Source: Pseudomonas sp. JUb42
Lineage (GTDB): Bacteria > Pseudomonadota > Gammaproteobacteria > Pseudomonadales > Pseudomonadaceae
Length of the DNA stretch: 64,000 nt
Assembly: GCF_024807945.1 (NCBI RefSeq)
Contig: NZ_JANUFD010000002.1
Span: forward strand, 124,001-188,000
Direction of reading: 5' to 3'
Below the pieces are notes generated by a model. That model did no database searches and was not told where the DNA came from. It was given only the letters and a program-made list of their open reading frames with translations. Each line of letters begins with the position of its first letter. Position 1 is the first letter of the stretch. Made by a program: the position numbers and the translations under genes. Below, piece by piece: positions 28,517 through 38,350 of this stretch.

Positions 28517-28602
28517 GTTGGAGCGCGGCTTGCCCGCGAATTGACGATGCGATCCGTCAGAAGCTCCGCGCCGAGGCTTTCTCGGGCAAGCCCGGCTCCA
28601 AC
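28517..28602. repeat. diverged REP palindrome, GTTGGAGCG family (copy 9)
   Basis: The arms GTTGGAGCGCGGCTTGCCCG and CGGGCAAGCCCGGCTCCAAC enclose a centre with GACGATGCGATCCGTC. Both arms differ slightly from copies 2 and 6. The 353-base gap 28324-28676 holds this element, the terminator below and no other gene. Confidence 0.85.
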
Positions 28603-28625
28603 GGATCCGGGCACTCCCCAAGACA

Positions 28626-28661
28626 AAGAAGCCCCCGCAAGCATTCACCTGTGGGAGCTTA
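28626..28661 (-). terminator. probable terminator of the DoxX gene
   Basis: Read on the minus strand, AAGCTCCCACAG pairs with TTGCGGGGGCTT (some G-T pairs) around an 8-base loop and is followed by the T-rich CTTTGTCTT. It lies about 16 bases after the DoxX stop. Confidence 0.55.
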
Positions 28662-28676
28662 ATAGTGTTGCGTTGC

Positions 28677-29111
28677 TTACTTGGCGATAACCCCATCCAC
28701 CGAGAACCGACCCGCACCTTCGATAAGGATGGCCAGGGTCGCCGCCATCAGCGCCAGGCCGTATTCGTAGCCATTGTTGGCCATGAACAGACCGTTATGG
28801 ATGTGTACGGTAAGAATCGCCACCGCCAGCATGATGGTCACCACCAGTGCCGCCGGGCGCGCCAGCAGACCGAGGAACAGGGCCAGGCCGCCGAAGAATT
28901 CGGCACTGCCGGACATCAGCGCCATCAGGTAGCCGGGATTGAGACCCAGACTGGCCATGTACTGGCCGGTGCCTTCCAGGCCGTAGCCGCCGAAGAAGCC
29001 GAAGAGTTTCTGGCTGCCGTGAGCCATCAGCAGGATGCCGACGATGATGCGCAATACAGTGATGCCGTAGCCGGCGCGAGTGTTCAGTACAGTTTTGATC
29101 AGAGTGTTCAT
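28677..29111 (-). CDS. DoxX family membrane protein
   Basis: A 144-residue inner-membrane protein with four predicted helices. The conserved DoxX start GITVLRIIVGILLMAHGSQK is followed by LFGFFGGYGLEGTGQYMASL and FFGGLALFLGLLARPAALVV. Members of the family are linked to thiol or oxidative stress handling, but this one has no partner gene nearby. The ATG at 29111 is preferred to a longer reading frame from 29198. GGAATTAAC lies upstream. Confidence 0.88.
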   Translation of the reverse strand: MNTLIKTVLNTRAGYGITVLRIIVGILLMAHGSQKLFGFFGGYGLEGTGQYMASLGLNPGYLMALMSGSAEFFGGLALFLGLLARPAALVVTIMLAVAILTVHIHNGLFMANNGYEYGLALMAATLAILIEGAGRFSVDGVIAK

Positions 29112-29210
29112 GGCGTTAATTCCGTTTGAGTGCAGAGAGTGGCGCCATAATAATCGAATTAACTCATATGAATATCGCAAAAATCCCGGCATTAACATCG
29201 AATAAATCGA

Positions 29211-30638
29211 TCATTTACGTATCAGTGCTTTTCCGGGCGGATCCGACTCCAGAGAGTCCCGTTCATGGTCGAAGGCCAAGTAGTACTTGTTGACGCTATT
29301 GACGTAGCTGACCACACCCATCCCGGCCTGCTCCATGGCGACCCGTTCGGTCTGGAAAAACCACTGATTGGGATTGAGCCCGCGCTTGCGTGCTTCTTCA
29401 CGCATGCCCTGGACCCGCTCCGGCCCAAGGTTGTAGGCGGCCAGAACGAAGGCCATGCGCTCACGCTCGTTGACCTTGGGGCTGGAGAAAAACTTGCGGC
29501 GAATCAGTGCCAGATAACGGGCGCCGGCCTGAACGTTATCGTCAGCGCTCTGAATATTGCCTACGCCGACCCGCTGGGCCGCCGACGGGGTAATCTGCAG
29601 CAATCCGGTAGCGCCGCCACTGCCTCTGGCGCCGGGATCGAGTGCCGACTCCTTGAACGCCAGTGCCGCCAGATTCAGCCAGTCCATACCCTGCTCATCG
29701 GCATGACGCTGCAACATCGGGCGGATTTTTTCCAGCCGCGCACGATCCTCTCGAGCCAACGGGTTATGCACTTGATACAGGCGTTTGTAGACGCGCTCAA
29801 AGGCGACATCCTGATTGGCCGGGGCGTGATAACCCTTGAGGAAGGTATCGATGGTGTCGCGCAACTGCGACGCATCACGGCGTACGAACCAGCTCATATT
29901 GGCGCTGGTGCCCAGGGTCAGCGCGCGATCGACCCGCAGCTTGGGCATGACCTTGGCCCAGCGCTCGGCAATCGGCTGCTCGACCACCGTCAAGTGATAG
30001 ATCCCGGCCTGGACCATCTCCAGCACGTCTTCCACCGCCAGGCTCGGGTCGACCCATTCGATCTTGACCGGCGCCAGCTTGCGCAGGGCCAGCTTCTGAT
30101 TCAACTGATGCACGGCCTCATCGGCCGCGCTGCCGGTGGACAAACTCAACGTACGACCCGACAGCTGCTCGACGCGCTTGAATGACGCCTGGCCCTTAAG
30201 CCCCACCAGCACCATGGGGACGTGGCTGATGATTGGCGCACTGGCCTCGACGCCCTGGGCGGTGCTCACATCCAGCAGTTCGCCTGGTGCAACCAGATCG
30301 CCCTCGCCTCTTTCCAGTGCGCCAAGCAGTTGATTCTTGGCCTTGGGCACGACCTTGAAGGTCACGCGCTGACCATCACGGGCATGGCTGTTGAGGTATT
30401 GCTCAAAGGCCTGCAGGCGATGGTATTCGACGCCGATTTCCTGGCCCTGCACGTCACCGGAACTGTTGCGGCTCTGATTGACCAGCACCCGCAGTACCTT
30501 GCTGCTGCGAATGGCGGCAAGGTCTCTTACCTGAGTCGCATGCTGAGCCTGGACCGGGCCAGCGGTCACGGCGAAGGCAGGCAGCGGCAGTAAAAATGCC
30601 GAAAGACAAATCATGGGCAAAAGCGCGGCTCGGGTCAT
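29211..30638 (-). CDS. MltF-like membrane-bound lytic transglycosylase
   Basis: A 475-residue exported enzyme that cleaves peptidoglycan to 1,6-anhydromuropeptides. The signal peptide is residues 1-23 (ends AFA). A type-3 solute-binding-like regulatory domain covers about 45-275. The SLT catalytic domain follows, with the glutamate E330 in LAFKESALDP and the GATGLLQITPSAAQRVGV and AAYNLGPERVQ blocks. It resembles the second MltF paralog of pseudomonads, which has an upstream binding domain. It is divergent from tatD by 184 bases. Confidence 0.9.
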   Translation of the reverse strand: MTRAALLPMICLSAFLLPLPAFAVTAGPVQAQHATQVRDLAAIRSSKVLRVLVNQSRNSSGDVQGQEIGVEYHRLQAFEQYLNSHARDGQRVTFKVVPKAKNQLLGALERGEGDLVAPGELLDVSTAQGVEASAPIISHVPMVLVGLKGQASFKRVEQLSGRTLSLSTGSAADEAVHQLNQKLALRKLAPVKIEWVDPSLAVEDVLEMVQAGIYHLTVVEQPIAERWAKVMPKLRVDRALTLGTSANMSWFVRRDASQLRDTIDTFLKGYHAPANQDVAFERVYKRLYQVHNPLAREDRARLEKIRPMLQRHADEQGMDWLNLAALAFKESALDPGARGSGGATGLLQITPSAAQRVGVGNIQSADDNVQAGARYLALIRRKFFSSPKVNERERMAFVLAAYNLGPERVQGMREEARKRGLNPNQWFFQTERVAMEQAGMGVVSYVNSVNKYYLAFDHERDSLESDPPGKALIRK

Positions 30639-30822
30639 TCACTTCTCCAGGGAGATGCCGGACGGAAAAACAGGCAAAAAAGGGAACAAACGACTGGTGC
30701 ACTTAGAGCGAAGTCTTGCGAGAGCGTTGCAACGGCTGTTTTCAATTCGTTGAATTGACAGCATTTTCTTGTTGTAACCCAAGCTCTGATATGCTTGGTG
30801 GCTCTAGGCCTGAGGTAGCACC

Positions 30823-31641
30823 ATGCAACTGATCGACATCGGCGTCAACCTGACCAACCCCAGCTTTGCCTCCCAGCGACAGGCGGTACTCGACCGTGCC
30901 TATGCCGCCGGGGTCAGTCAGTTGGTGGTCACCGGCACCAGTGTCGAGGGCAGCGAACAGGCCTTGCAGGCTTGCCTGGAGCTGGACGAATCCGCTCTGC
31001 GACTGTTCTCTACGGCCGGTATCCACCCGCATTCAGCGAGCGATTGGACCGGTGAAAGCGAGAAACAGTTGCATGCCTTGCTAAAAGAAAAACGCGTGCG
31101 CGCCGTGGGCGAATGCGGCCTGGACTTCAACCGGGACTTTTCCCCGCGCCCGCAGCAGGAAAAAGTCCTCGAAGCGCACCTGGCCCTGGCCGTCGAGCTG
31201 CAATTACCGGTGTTCCTCCACGAGCGCGACGCCAACCAGCGCCTGCTGGAGATCCTGCGCGACTACCGCGACCGCCTGCCCGCCGCAGTCGTGCACTGCT
31301 TTACCGGCGAGCAAAAAGCGCTGTTCAGCTATCTGGACCTGGACCTGCATATCGGCATCACCGGCTGGATCTGCGACGAACGCCGCGGCACTCACCTGCA
31401 CCCGCTGGTGCGCAATATTCCCCGTGGCCGCCTGATGCTGGAAAGCGATGCGCCCTACCTGCTGCCGCGCACTTTGCGGCCAAAACCGAAGAACGGTCGC
31501 AACGAACCGGCCTACCTGCCCGAAGTACTGCGCGAAGTGGCGCTGCATCGCGGCGAAAGCCTGGAAGATCTGGCCGAACACAGCAGCGCCTGCGCACAGG
31601 CATTCTTTTTGCTGCCGAAACTGCCCGAGGGCAACAAATGA
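30823..31641 (+). CDS. tatD: TatD-family metal-dependent DNase
   Basis: A 272-residue TIM-barrel hydrolase. Metal ligands are visible as [13 protein letters not shown], the glutamate in [14 protein letters not shown], the histidine in [15 protein letters not shown] and the aspartate in [12 protein letters not shown]. TatD proteins act as 3'-5' DNases in DNA repair and hydrogen-peroxide resistance. The gene stands without tatABC nearby, as is usual. It is followed by a chemoreceptor gene. Confidence 0.9.
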   Translation: MQLIDIGVNLTNPSFASQRQAVLDRAYAAGVSQLVVTGTSVEGSEQALQACLELDESALRLFSTAGIHPHSASDWTGESEKQLHALLKEKRVRAVGECGLDFNRDFSPRPQQEKVLEAHLALAVELQLPVFLHERDANQRLLEILRDYRDRLPAAVVHCFTGEQKALFSYLDLDLHIGITGWICDERRGTHLHPLVRNIPRGRLMLESDAPYLLPRTLRPKPKNGRNEPAYLPEVLREVALHRGESLEDLAEHSSACAQAFFLLPKLPEGNK

Positions 31642-31740
31642 CACCTTCTTGACGCAAATCAACAGATATCCTGAAGATTGCGTCACCCTGATGGCACCTT
31701 GCCGCATGTCTATCAATGCTTTATCAAAAGAAGACCAATT

Positions 31741-33222
31741 ATGGGCTCATGGCTTAGCAACATTTCGCTGAAGTACAAGTTCTGGGCGGTCAACGCAGTC
31801 GCCTTCATCACCACCCTGTTCCTCGTGCTCTACGCCCTGCAGCTGGAACACAATGCCAGGTTCGATGATGCCCGCGACTCAGCCCAGTCCCAGGCCCGCC
31901 TGCTCGGCAGTTTGCCCGCCGCCCAGGCCCTGCCGACCGGCAGCAATATTCTGGTCTTCACCCAGGGCCAGGCGCCCAGCTTCAATAATCAACCCCTGAC
32001 AGAACTGGCCAGCGGCCGGGACTGGATTGAGCTGGCTCAGCCGATCCACAGCGGCGATACCCATCTGGTCGGTGCCAATGTCATCAGCCGTGGCGACAAT
32101 CAGCGCGTCGCCGTACTGGCCTTTGCCCCCAGCTTGAGCCAGGTCCTGGAGAACCGCTTCGTCAACTATGCGGTCTGCGTGTTTATCCTGATGCTGGCCA
32201 TGCTCGGCGCTTCACAGTTGCTGATCCGCTTCCTGCTCAGCCATCTCAATACCCTCAAGGACGTGATGCTGCACGTCGAGAAAAGCGGTGATCTTTCAGC
32301 TCGCGTGCCCCTGTCCAGCGAAGATGAAGTCGGCCAGATGGCCAAGGCGTTCAACGCCATGCAGGCCGGTTATCAGCGCGTGGTCAATACCGTGGCGCAG
32401 ACCGCCTCGCGCCTCGACCAGGGCGCTGCACACCTGGCGTCGGGGATGAGTGACGTCCGTCGTGGCATGCTCGGCCAGCAGAGCGAGACCGATCAGGTCG
32501 CCACCGCGATCAATGAGATGAGCGCCACCGTCTTCCATATTTCCCAGCATGCCAACACCACCCGCGACCAGTCCCAGACCGCCGACAACCTGGCCGGTGG
32601 CGGCAAGGCCGTGGTCGACCGCGTGCAGTTGTCCATCGCCGGGCTGTCCAGCGGCGTACAACAGACCGCCGAAATGATTCAGCGCCTGGCCGAAGACAGC
32701 CAGAAGATCAATGGCGTGGTCAATGTGATCCACAGCATCGCCGAGCAGACCAATCTGCTAGCCCTCAACGCCGCCATCGAAGCTGCACGCGCCGGGGAAA
32801 TGGGCCGTGGCTTTGCCGTGGTCGCCGATGAAGTGCGCAACCTGGCCAAACGTGTGCAGAGCTCCACCGACGAAATCACCACCATGGTTTCGGCGCTGCA
32901 GGCCGGTACGAGGGATGCCGTGGATTTCATGCAGGACAGCTCGTTCAAGGCCGACGAATGCGTACAACAGGCCAAGGAAGCCGGGGAAGCCCTGGCCGCC
33001 ATCGCCGGTGCGGTGGCGCAGATGCGCGAGAGCAACACACAGATCGCCGTTGCCGCACAGCAGCAGAGTCAGGTGGCCGAAGAGATGAACCGCGCCGTGG
33101 TCAGTATCCGTGACGTGACTGAACGCACCGTGACCCAGACCGTCGACTCAGCCAATACCAGTGGCGAACTGGCCACCCTGGCCGGTGAGCTGAGCAAAGC
33201 CATCGGCCAATTGAAACTCTAA
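31741..33222 (+). CDS. methyl-accepting chemotaxis protein
   Basis: A 493-residue chemoreceptor. A first helix lies near residues 12-35, a short periplasmic domain of about 100 residues follows, and a second helix lies near 140-165 ([20 protein letters not shown]). A HAMP domain comes next, then the cytoplasmic signalling domain with the hairpin tip [19 protein letters not shown] and [12 protein letters not shown]. The ligand domain is small and unassigned. The start at 31741 ([10 protein letters not shown]) is preferred to a longer frame from 31678. It ends without the CheR-docking pentapeptide. Confidence 0.93.
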   Translation: MGSWLSNISLKYKFWAVNAVAFITTLFLVLYALQLEHNARFDDARDSAQSQARLLGSLPAAQALPTGSNILVFTQGQAPSFNNQPLTELASGRDWIELAQPIHSGDTHLVGANVISRGDNQRVAVLAFAPSLSQVLENRFVNYAVCVFILMLAMLGASQLLIRFLLSHLNTLKDVMLHVEKSGDLSARVPLSSEDEVGQMAKAFNAMQAGYQRVVNTVAQTASRLDQGAAHLASGMSDVRRGMLGQQSETDQVATAINEMSATVFHISQHANTTRDQSQTADNLAGGGKAVVDRVQLSIAGLSSGVQQTAEMIQRLAEDSQKINGVVNVIHSIAEQTNLLALNAAIEAARAGEMGRGFAVVADEVRNLAKRVQSSTDEITTMVSALQAGTRDAVDFMQDSSFKADECVQQAKEAGEALAAIAGAVAQMRESNTQIAVAAQQQSQVAEEMNRAVVSIRDVTERTVTQTVDSANTSGELATLAGELSKAIGQLKL

Positions 33223-33309
33223 TCGCGACGATAGTCAGGCTCGATTCGCGACGAATGAGAATCATGCGTATTCTTCAAGGCATCACTCGATGTCTTGAAG
33301 AGAACTGCC

Positions 33310-33483
33310 ATGGCCATGCTATTTTTCAACTCCCGCAACCCGCTGGCAGTGCCACTGTTTGCTCTCGCCATCCTGTTGCTGGCCGACGGCGCACTGTCGC
33401 GTAGCCTGCCGTCGCTGGCTATTGGTTTGATCAGTCTGGCGGCGGCGTTGGCTTCCCGAAGCAGTGCGGCGAACAACTCTTGA
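33310..33483 (+). CDS. small hydrophobic hypothetical protein
   Basis: A possible 57-residue membrane peptide (MAMLFFNSRNPLAVPLFALA at the start) with one or two hydrophobic stretches and a serine- and alanine-rich end. AAGAGA lies seven bases before the ATG. It sits alone between the chemoreceptor gene and a REP element. Codon use is compatible with a real gene, but there is no motif to confirm it. Confidence 0.45.
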   Translation: MAMLFFNSRNPLAVPLFALAILLLADGALSRSLPSLAIGLISLAAALASRSSAANNS

Positions 33484-33503
33484 CCCGCAGACTGGTCTCG
33501 ATT

Positions 33504-33595
33504 TGTGGGAGCGGATTCATCCGCGAAGAGGTCGGTAAAGCCAACGCATTTTTTATATACGTGATACCGCTTTCGCGAATGAATTCGCTCCCACA
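33504..33595. repeat. paired REP palindrome, GTGGGAGCGAATTC family (copy 10)
   Basis: The left arm is TGTGGGAGCGGATTCATCCG and the right arm is the standard complement of GTGGGAGCGAATTCATTCG, so the arms differ at paired positions. It lies between the small hypothetical gene and the thioesterase gene. Confidence 0.88.
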
Positions 33596-33619
33596 GCGTT
33601 CGATCCACTCAAACAAGCG

Positions 33620-34414
33620 CTAGCCAAACACGGTCACCGTCTGCCGACTGATCGCAATCTGCTTGCCATTGGGCGCCCACAGCCCCGCTGCGGTGTGGCC
33701 ATAGCCATGGCGTGAATGCTCGATCACGGCCTGGTACTGGCACCAGTCATGGGTATCCAGAGCCGGCATCGGCTGAAGGAACTCGATGGTCCAGGTCAGG
33801 GTACTGCCCGGCGCCGGGCGCTTGAGGTGGGGCAAGGTTGCCGGTGGCCAGGTGTCGACCAGCGCCAACAAATGGGCCACGGTCATGGGCTGCTGCTCGA
33901 TCTCGCGAAAGCGCACGTAACCACCAATGGCGGGCGACGGGGTGTGGCTGAACGGCACGCCGCCCAGCCCCCAGCGCACGTCCATGAAGCGCAGGTAGGA
34001 CGGCATCACTCCTTCGAGAAAGGGCAGCGGGAAGCTCTCTTCCAGACTTTTGAAAACGGGCGCCGCCACGGAGTCGACTTCGATCTCTGATTCCCGGGGT
34101 GCGCCGAAGCTGCCCTGAATCAGGGTCATCACCTGACCGTTCTGCATCGCCCGGCCGAGCAAGGTGCTGACCGCCTTACCCTCGCGCAACACGTCCACCT
34201 CAAAAGCGATCGGTACACCCGGTTCGGCCGGGCCGACAAAGGTAATTGCCAGGGAGCGTACCGGCCGATCCTCGGCCACCTGCAGACGCATGGCTTCGTA
34301 TTGCAAGGCCGCCATCAGTCCGCCGAAACTGGCCCTTCCCTGCCCCCATTCGGCGGGCACGGTGACGTCCAGCGGGTTCTGGCGTACGGCATCGATCAAT
34401 TCGGAAAACGTCAT
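33620..34414 (-). CDS. acyl-CoA thioesterase family protein (double hot-dog)
   Basis: A 264-residue protein of the TesB-like, double hot-dog thioesterase family (PF13622 type). WGQGRASFGGLMAALQYEAM, SLAITFVGPAEPGVPIAFEV and LGRAMQNGQVMTLIQGSFG form the first fold. MDVRWGLGGVPFSH and LTWTIEFLQPMP belong to the second. It probably hydrolyses acyl-CoA in the cytoplasm; chain-length preference is unknown. The in-frame GTG at 34420 is less likely than ATG 34414. It stands alone. Confidence 0.85.
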   Translation of the reverse strand: MTFSELIDAVRQNPLDVTVPAEWGQGRASFGGLMAALQYEAMRLQVAEDRPVRSLAITFVGPAEPGVPIAFEVDVLREGKAVSTLLGRAMQNGQVMTLIQGSFGAPRESEIEVDSVAAPVFKSLEESFPLPFLEGVMPSYLRFMDVRWGLGGVPFSHTPSPAIGGYVRFREIEQQPMTVAHLLALVDTWPPATLPHLKRPAPGSTLTWTIEFLQPMPALDTHDWCQYQAVIEHSRHGYGHTAAGLWAPNGKQIAISRQTVTVFG

Positions 34415-34500
34415 GGGCACCCCAAGGCGGAAAGGTTTGTAGGATTATTCCCATGATCTTAACCGCAGACCTGCCCGGCCATAGGTTCCATATCCGCCAA

Positions 34501-35268
34501 TCAATCGGCAAAACACGCCTTGTGCAAACGTTTCAGAGCCTCATCGGCCTTGCCTTCGGCCCGCACAATACCCAGCTGCCAGCCAGCAATGCAGGGCGCC
34601 AGATCGCGTTGCTGCCCGGCCTGGGCCAACCACTGCAAATGATCGTGCCAGTCGCCCAGGGCGCTCTGGGCGGCCTTGAGGCGGGTCGTAATGGCTTTAG
34701 ATGAGTGACTGAGTTCGGGATAGGCCTCGGCGGCATAGCGTACGCGCTTGATCAACAGGCGCAGGCGATGGCGGTCATGGGCCGGATCGGCAATCGCCTG
34801 CTCCAGCTGCTTCCACTGCTTGTGCAGACGCTTGCCGATACGCTTGCCCAGGCCGCGCATAAGGCCCTGGCGCTGTTGCACGCGGACAAAGCCGGGGAAC
34901 TGATCGAGCATGCCAAGCAGACGATTCAGTTCGGCTGAAGTCGCCACCGCCGGGCAGGCCTGGCGCAGAAAGTCATGACGGCGTTGTGCAGCCTCGTTCA
35001 GGCCTTTTTTTGCCAGAAAAGCTTCGAGCACCTGCATATCGCGCAGCGGCGTCGTCACATGGCCGACGGCCTTGGCCGCCTCCTCAAGTTGATCGACGCC
35101 GGGCAGCCCGCGCAGTGGCCGCAGCACGCTGCGCAGGCGGCGCACGGTGGTGCGCAGATCGTGCAGCGCCTCGCTGTCGGTGGACGCGGCCAGGCGGGCA
35201 TGACACGCCAGCAGCTTGACCTCGAGCGCGACGAACTCGGCGACCAGATGGTCAACCCGTGAAGACAT
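34501..35268 (-). CDS. CHAD domain protein
   Basis: A 255-residue all-helical protein with conserved histidines and basic residues typical of CHAD domains: LHDLRTTVRRLRSVLRPLRG near the N-terminus, VTTPLRDMQVLEAFL, HRLRLLIKRVRYAAEAYPEL and LGDWHDHLQWLAQAGQQRD. CHAD proteins bind polyphosphate and often go with polyphosphate granules or CYTH-domain enzymes, but no such enzyme is adjacent here. It follows the tgpA operon on the same strand, with a REP element between. Confidence 0.9.
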   Translation of the reverse strand: MSSRVDHLVAEFVALEVKLLACHARLAASTDSEALHDLRTTVRRLRSVLRPLRGLPGVDQLEEAAKAVGHVTTPLRDMQVLEAFLAKKGLNEAAQRRHDFLRQACPAVATSAELNRLLGMLDQFPGFVRVQQRQGLMRGLGKRIGKRLHKQWKQLEQAIADPAHDRHRLRLLIKRVRYAAEAYPELSHSSKAITTRLKAAQSALGDWHDHLQWLAQAGQQRDLAPCIAGWQLGIVRAEGKADEALKRLHKACFAD

Positions 35269-35300
35269 TTTCGATACCCCTTATCGCAACGATAAATTCC

Positions 35301-35389
35301 CGTGGGAGCGTGGCTTGCCGGCGAAGAACGATAACCCGGTTTACCCGGCAAATCGCGCTGAAAGGTTCGCGGGCAAGCCTCGCTCCAAC
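35301..35389. repeat. chimeric REP element (copy 11)
   Basis: The left end GTGGGAGCGTGGCTTGCCGG mixes the GTGGGAG end of one family with the GGCTTGCC core of the other. The right arm (GCGGGCAAGCCTCGCTCCAA) is pure second family. It separates tgpA from the CHAD gene. Confidence 0.8.
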
Positions 35390-35405
35390 AACCTGACATT
35401 GATAC

Positions 35406-37397
35406 TCACTTAACGACCGAACGCCGCCACGGCAACCGCCGCCGCAACCGTTTCAGGCTACGCCGCAACTGCGCCGCCGAGGTCGATTGTCCGGCGTAGC
35501 GCTGGGCCTGGAACTCGCCGACAAAATCCTCGATGGCATCGGCCTGCTGCGGAAACTGCGCAACGGCACGGCGGGCGAAGGCTTCGGCGCCTTCCCCCGG
35601 TAAACGATGCAGACCATGGCGCGCCAGCAAGCGTTCAAACGCATTGAACAGACGCAACTGCGAGTCGCTTTCACGCTGCCAGGGCTTGAGCAGCCACAGA
35701 GCCATGGCTCCGAGGATCAGCAGCGCCCCCGCGCCGAATACCGGCGCATCGAAGCCGGAGAACCAGCGACTGAGCACCTGCAATTGCTGCTGCCCCTGAT
35801 AACCCAAAACCCAGCGTTGCCAACCGTAATTGAGACTGTCCCAGTCCATGCGCAAGGCGTTGAGCCAGGCCACGTTGCGATAGCGCAAGGCCGACATGGG
35901 CGAGTCCTGCAGGAAGTCCTCGTCCGCCGCCAGGGCCTGCTCCAGACCCTGTTCGATACGTTGCGGGGCGACGGCAGCCGTTGGATCGACGCTGCGCCAG
36001 CCAACCCCGGACTGCCAGTATTCGACCCAGGCATGGGCGTCGTACTGGCGCACGGTCAGGTACTGCCCGCCTTCGTTCCATTCGCCGCCCTGATAACCGG
36101 CCACTACCCGCGCCGGAATCCCCGCTGCACGCAGGACGAAGGTCATGGCCCCGGCATAGTGAGCACAGAAACCGGCGCGACTGTCGAACAGGAAGCTGTC
36201 CACCGTATCGGCGCCCAGGGTCGGCGGTTTCAGGGTGTAGTGATAAGGCTCGCGATTGAAATACTCGAGCATGGCGTTGACCAACGCATCAGGCTTTGGA
36301 TAGCGGCGCAGCAGGTCAGCGGCCCACTGCCTGGCCTGGGGGTTGCCCTTAGCGGGCAATTGCAGGTCCTGGCGCTGAATATTCTCGGTCAGCTGCGCAT
36401 CCCGCACGGCGTCGGGCCAGGAACGCAGGTCGTACATCAATGCCTGATCCACCGGGCGCCTGCGTTGCAGACGGAAGTCGCTCATCTGCCTGACATCCGC
36501 CTGGGCGTTTTCGGCGGTATCCAGAGCCAGCAGCCAGGGTCGCCCGGACGGCTCCAGGACGATGTTATAGCTCAGGGGTTCGCCGTACTTGCGCCAGTCC
36601 GGCAGTTGCACGGTCTGGGCCCGTGCTGATTGCGACCAGCGCCGACCGTCGAATTGCTCCAGGGTCAGAGCCCGCCAGTACAGCTGATTACGGGGCGGCA
36701 ACGGCCCGCTGAAACTGGCACGCATGACCAGCGCCGGCGATTTGCTCAGCTCGGCGACATCCGCAGGCGTCATGCTGTCGGACAACCCGGTCAACGCCTT
36801 GCCACCGGGTTGCGGCAACGACCACAGCGGCTCCAGGCGCGGGAAGAACAGGAACAGCAGCAACATCAATGGCACGGCCTGCATCATCAGCTTGGCCGCC
36901 AGCTTCAGAGTGCTGCTCGCGCCGCTGGACAGGTCGGACTGATGCAGGCCGATCAGCGCCGCCAACAAGGTGCAGACCGGCAGCAGGGTAAACACTCCCC
37001 AGAGCAGCTCACTTTCGAACAGATAGCCCACGGCCACGCAGAAGAAGCCGAGAAAGATCAGCACCAGAGCATCACGACGAGTCTGCATTTCCAGCATTTT
37101 CAGGACGAACGCAGCAATCAGCAGCGCCGCCCCGGCGTCAAGCCCAACCAGACTGCCCCGAGCCAGATACACACCGCCCGCGGTCCCTACCAACAGCCCC
37201 GATTTGACCCAGGTGCCGGGGTTGCGCGCGCGCATGCGAAAAATCTGCACCCGCCAGAAGGTGCAGCCCAGCCACAGCAGGATTATCGATACAGGCAAGT
37301 GCTGCAAAAACGGCACGATGACCAACGCCTGTGCCAGCAGCAGCCAGGTCAGGCTGGTGCGGGGAATCGGCGTGCCCTGGCTGGCCTTGGTGTTCAC
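35406..37397 (-). CDS. tgpA: transglutaminase TgpA (membrane protein)
   Basis: A 663-residue inner-membrane protein. Six or so helices fill the first 200 residues, followed by a periplasmic transglutaminase domain with the catalytic cysteine in AGFCAHYAGAM, the histidine in DAHAWVEYW and the aspartate in WRSVDPTAAV. A last helix lies near residue 560-580, with a basic cytoplasmic tail. TgpA is essential in P. aeruginosa, with an unresolved substrate. The start is a GTG at 37397 overlapping the DUF58 stop by four bases. Confidence 0.93.
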   Translation of the reverse strand: MNTKASQGTPIPRTSLTWLLLAQALVIVPFLQHLPVSIILLWLGCTFWRVQIFRMRARNPGTWVKSGLLVGTAGGVYLARGSLVGLDAGAALLIAAFVLKMLEMQTRRDALVLIFLGFFCVAVGYLFESELLWGVFTLLPVCTLLAALIGLHQSDLSSGASSTLKLAAKLMMQAVPLMLLLFLFFPRLEPLWSLPQPGGKALTGLSDSMTPADVAELSKSPALVMRASFSGPLPPRNQLYWRALTLEQFDGRRWSQSARAQTVQLPDWRKYGEPLSYNIVLEPSGRPWLLALDTAENAQADVRQMSDFRLQRRRPVDQALMYDLRSWPDAVRDAQLTENIQRQDLQLPAKGNPQARQWAADLLRRYPKPDALVNAMLEYFNREPYHYTLKPPTLGADTVDSFLFDSRAGFCAHYAGAMTFVLRAAGIPARVVAGYQGGEWNEGGQYLTVRQYDAHAWVEYWQSGVGWRSVDPTAAVAPQRIEQGLEQALAADEDFLQDSPMSALRYRNVAWLNALRMDWDSLNYGWQRWVLGYQGQQQLQVLSRWFSGFDAPVFGAGALLILGAMALWLLKPWQRESDSQLRLFNAFERLLARHGLHRLPGEGAEAFARRAVAQFPQQADAIEDFVGEFQAQRYAGQSTSAAQLRRSLKRLRRRLPWRRSVVK

Positions 37398-38350
37398 GAG
37401 CGCACCCCGTACAGCGCCAGAGCACGCAAGCAGGCTTCGCGATGGGCGTCGCCGCTGTCGACCCGGGACAAGAAGTCAGGCAGACGCAGGGCAAACGGCT
37501 GTTGCCGGTGGGACAGTTCCAGCACCCAGTAACTCAGGCGCGACAAGCGTTCTTCGATATCACCGGCCAGAGCCATGAAATCCAGGCACAGGTCATGACC
37601 ACTGAGGTCGGCAAAATCCTTGATATACAAGCCCTGCCCCCGGGAATAAGCCTTCCAGTGCAGGCGCCGGCGACTGTCCCCTGGCTGATAGGCCCGCAGG
37701 CCCTGGTAGTCATCGACGCCCTGCCCCGGTGTGGCCTGGCCTTCGTCTTCGCGGTGGGGCTGGGCGCCCTTGAGCAGGGGCATGGTCCCGGCCAGGGGGC
37801 GCGGGTAGATAAGCACCGTCTGCTCCAGATCCAACCAACTCCAGGCGCGCAGGATACTCAGGGGAAAAACACTCTCGACCCGCAGACGTGGCGCTCGCAG
37901 CCAGCCACGACGCATGGCTGGCAGGGTCATCTCCACTTCAGTCAAGCCCTTGGCCGAGACATCGGCCTGCTGCAACTGTTCGATGCTCCAGCCCAGGGCA
38001 ATGGCCTGATGGGCCTGCCCGGCACTTTCCAGGCGCAGGCGCAGTTGCACCGGCTCGCCGACGAACACCGAACGCGCCGCCCCGGCACTAAGCACCAAAC
38101 CACTGAGATTGCGGTAGGTGTGCAGGATCGCCAGCAGGCCCACGGACATCAGCAGGAATGTCAGGGCGTAAGCCAGGCTGCTCTGGTAGTTGATCGCCAC
38201 CAGCAGCATCAGAAACAGCACCAGTGCATAGGTGCCACCCACCCGGGTCGGCATGATGAAAATCCGCCGATGGTTGAGTTCGATGCGTGACGCCGGGGGA
38301 ATACGCCGAACCAGCCAGCGTTGCCAGCGCGGTTTGAACTGTTCGATCAA
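37394..38350 (-). CDS. DUF58 domain protein (MoxR partner)
   Basis: A 318-residue protein with two N-terminal helices (about residues 30-75, TYALVLFLMLLVAINYQSSL) and a DUF58 domain whose signature reads YQPGDSRRRLHWKAYSRGQG. Such proteins work with MoxR-type AAA ATPases as chaperone systems. It begins with TTG at 38350 and overlaps both neighbours by four bases (TTGA upstream, GTGA downstream), so the three proteins are translationally coupled. Confidence 0.9.
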   Translation of the reverse strand: MIEQFKPRWQRWLVRRIPPASRIELNHRRIFIMPTRVGGTYALVLFLMLLVAINYQSSLAYALTFLLMSVGLLAILHTYRNLSGLVLSAGAARSVFVGEPVQLRLRLESAGQAHQAIALGWSIEQLQQADVSAKGLTEVEMTLPAMRRGWLRAPRLRVESVFPLSILRAWSWLDLEQTVLIYPRPLAGTMPLLKGAQPHREDEGQATPGQGVDDYQGLRAYQPGDSRRRLHWKAYSRGQGLYIKDFADLSGHDLCLDFMALAGDIEERLSRLSYWVLELSHRQQPFALRLPDFLSRVDSGDAHREACLRALALYGVRS

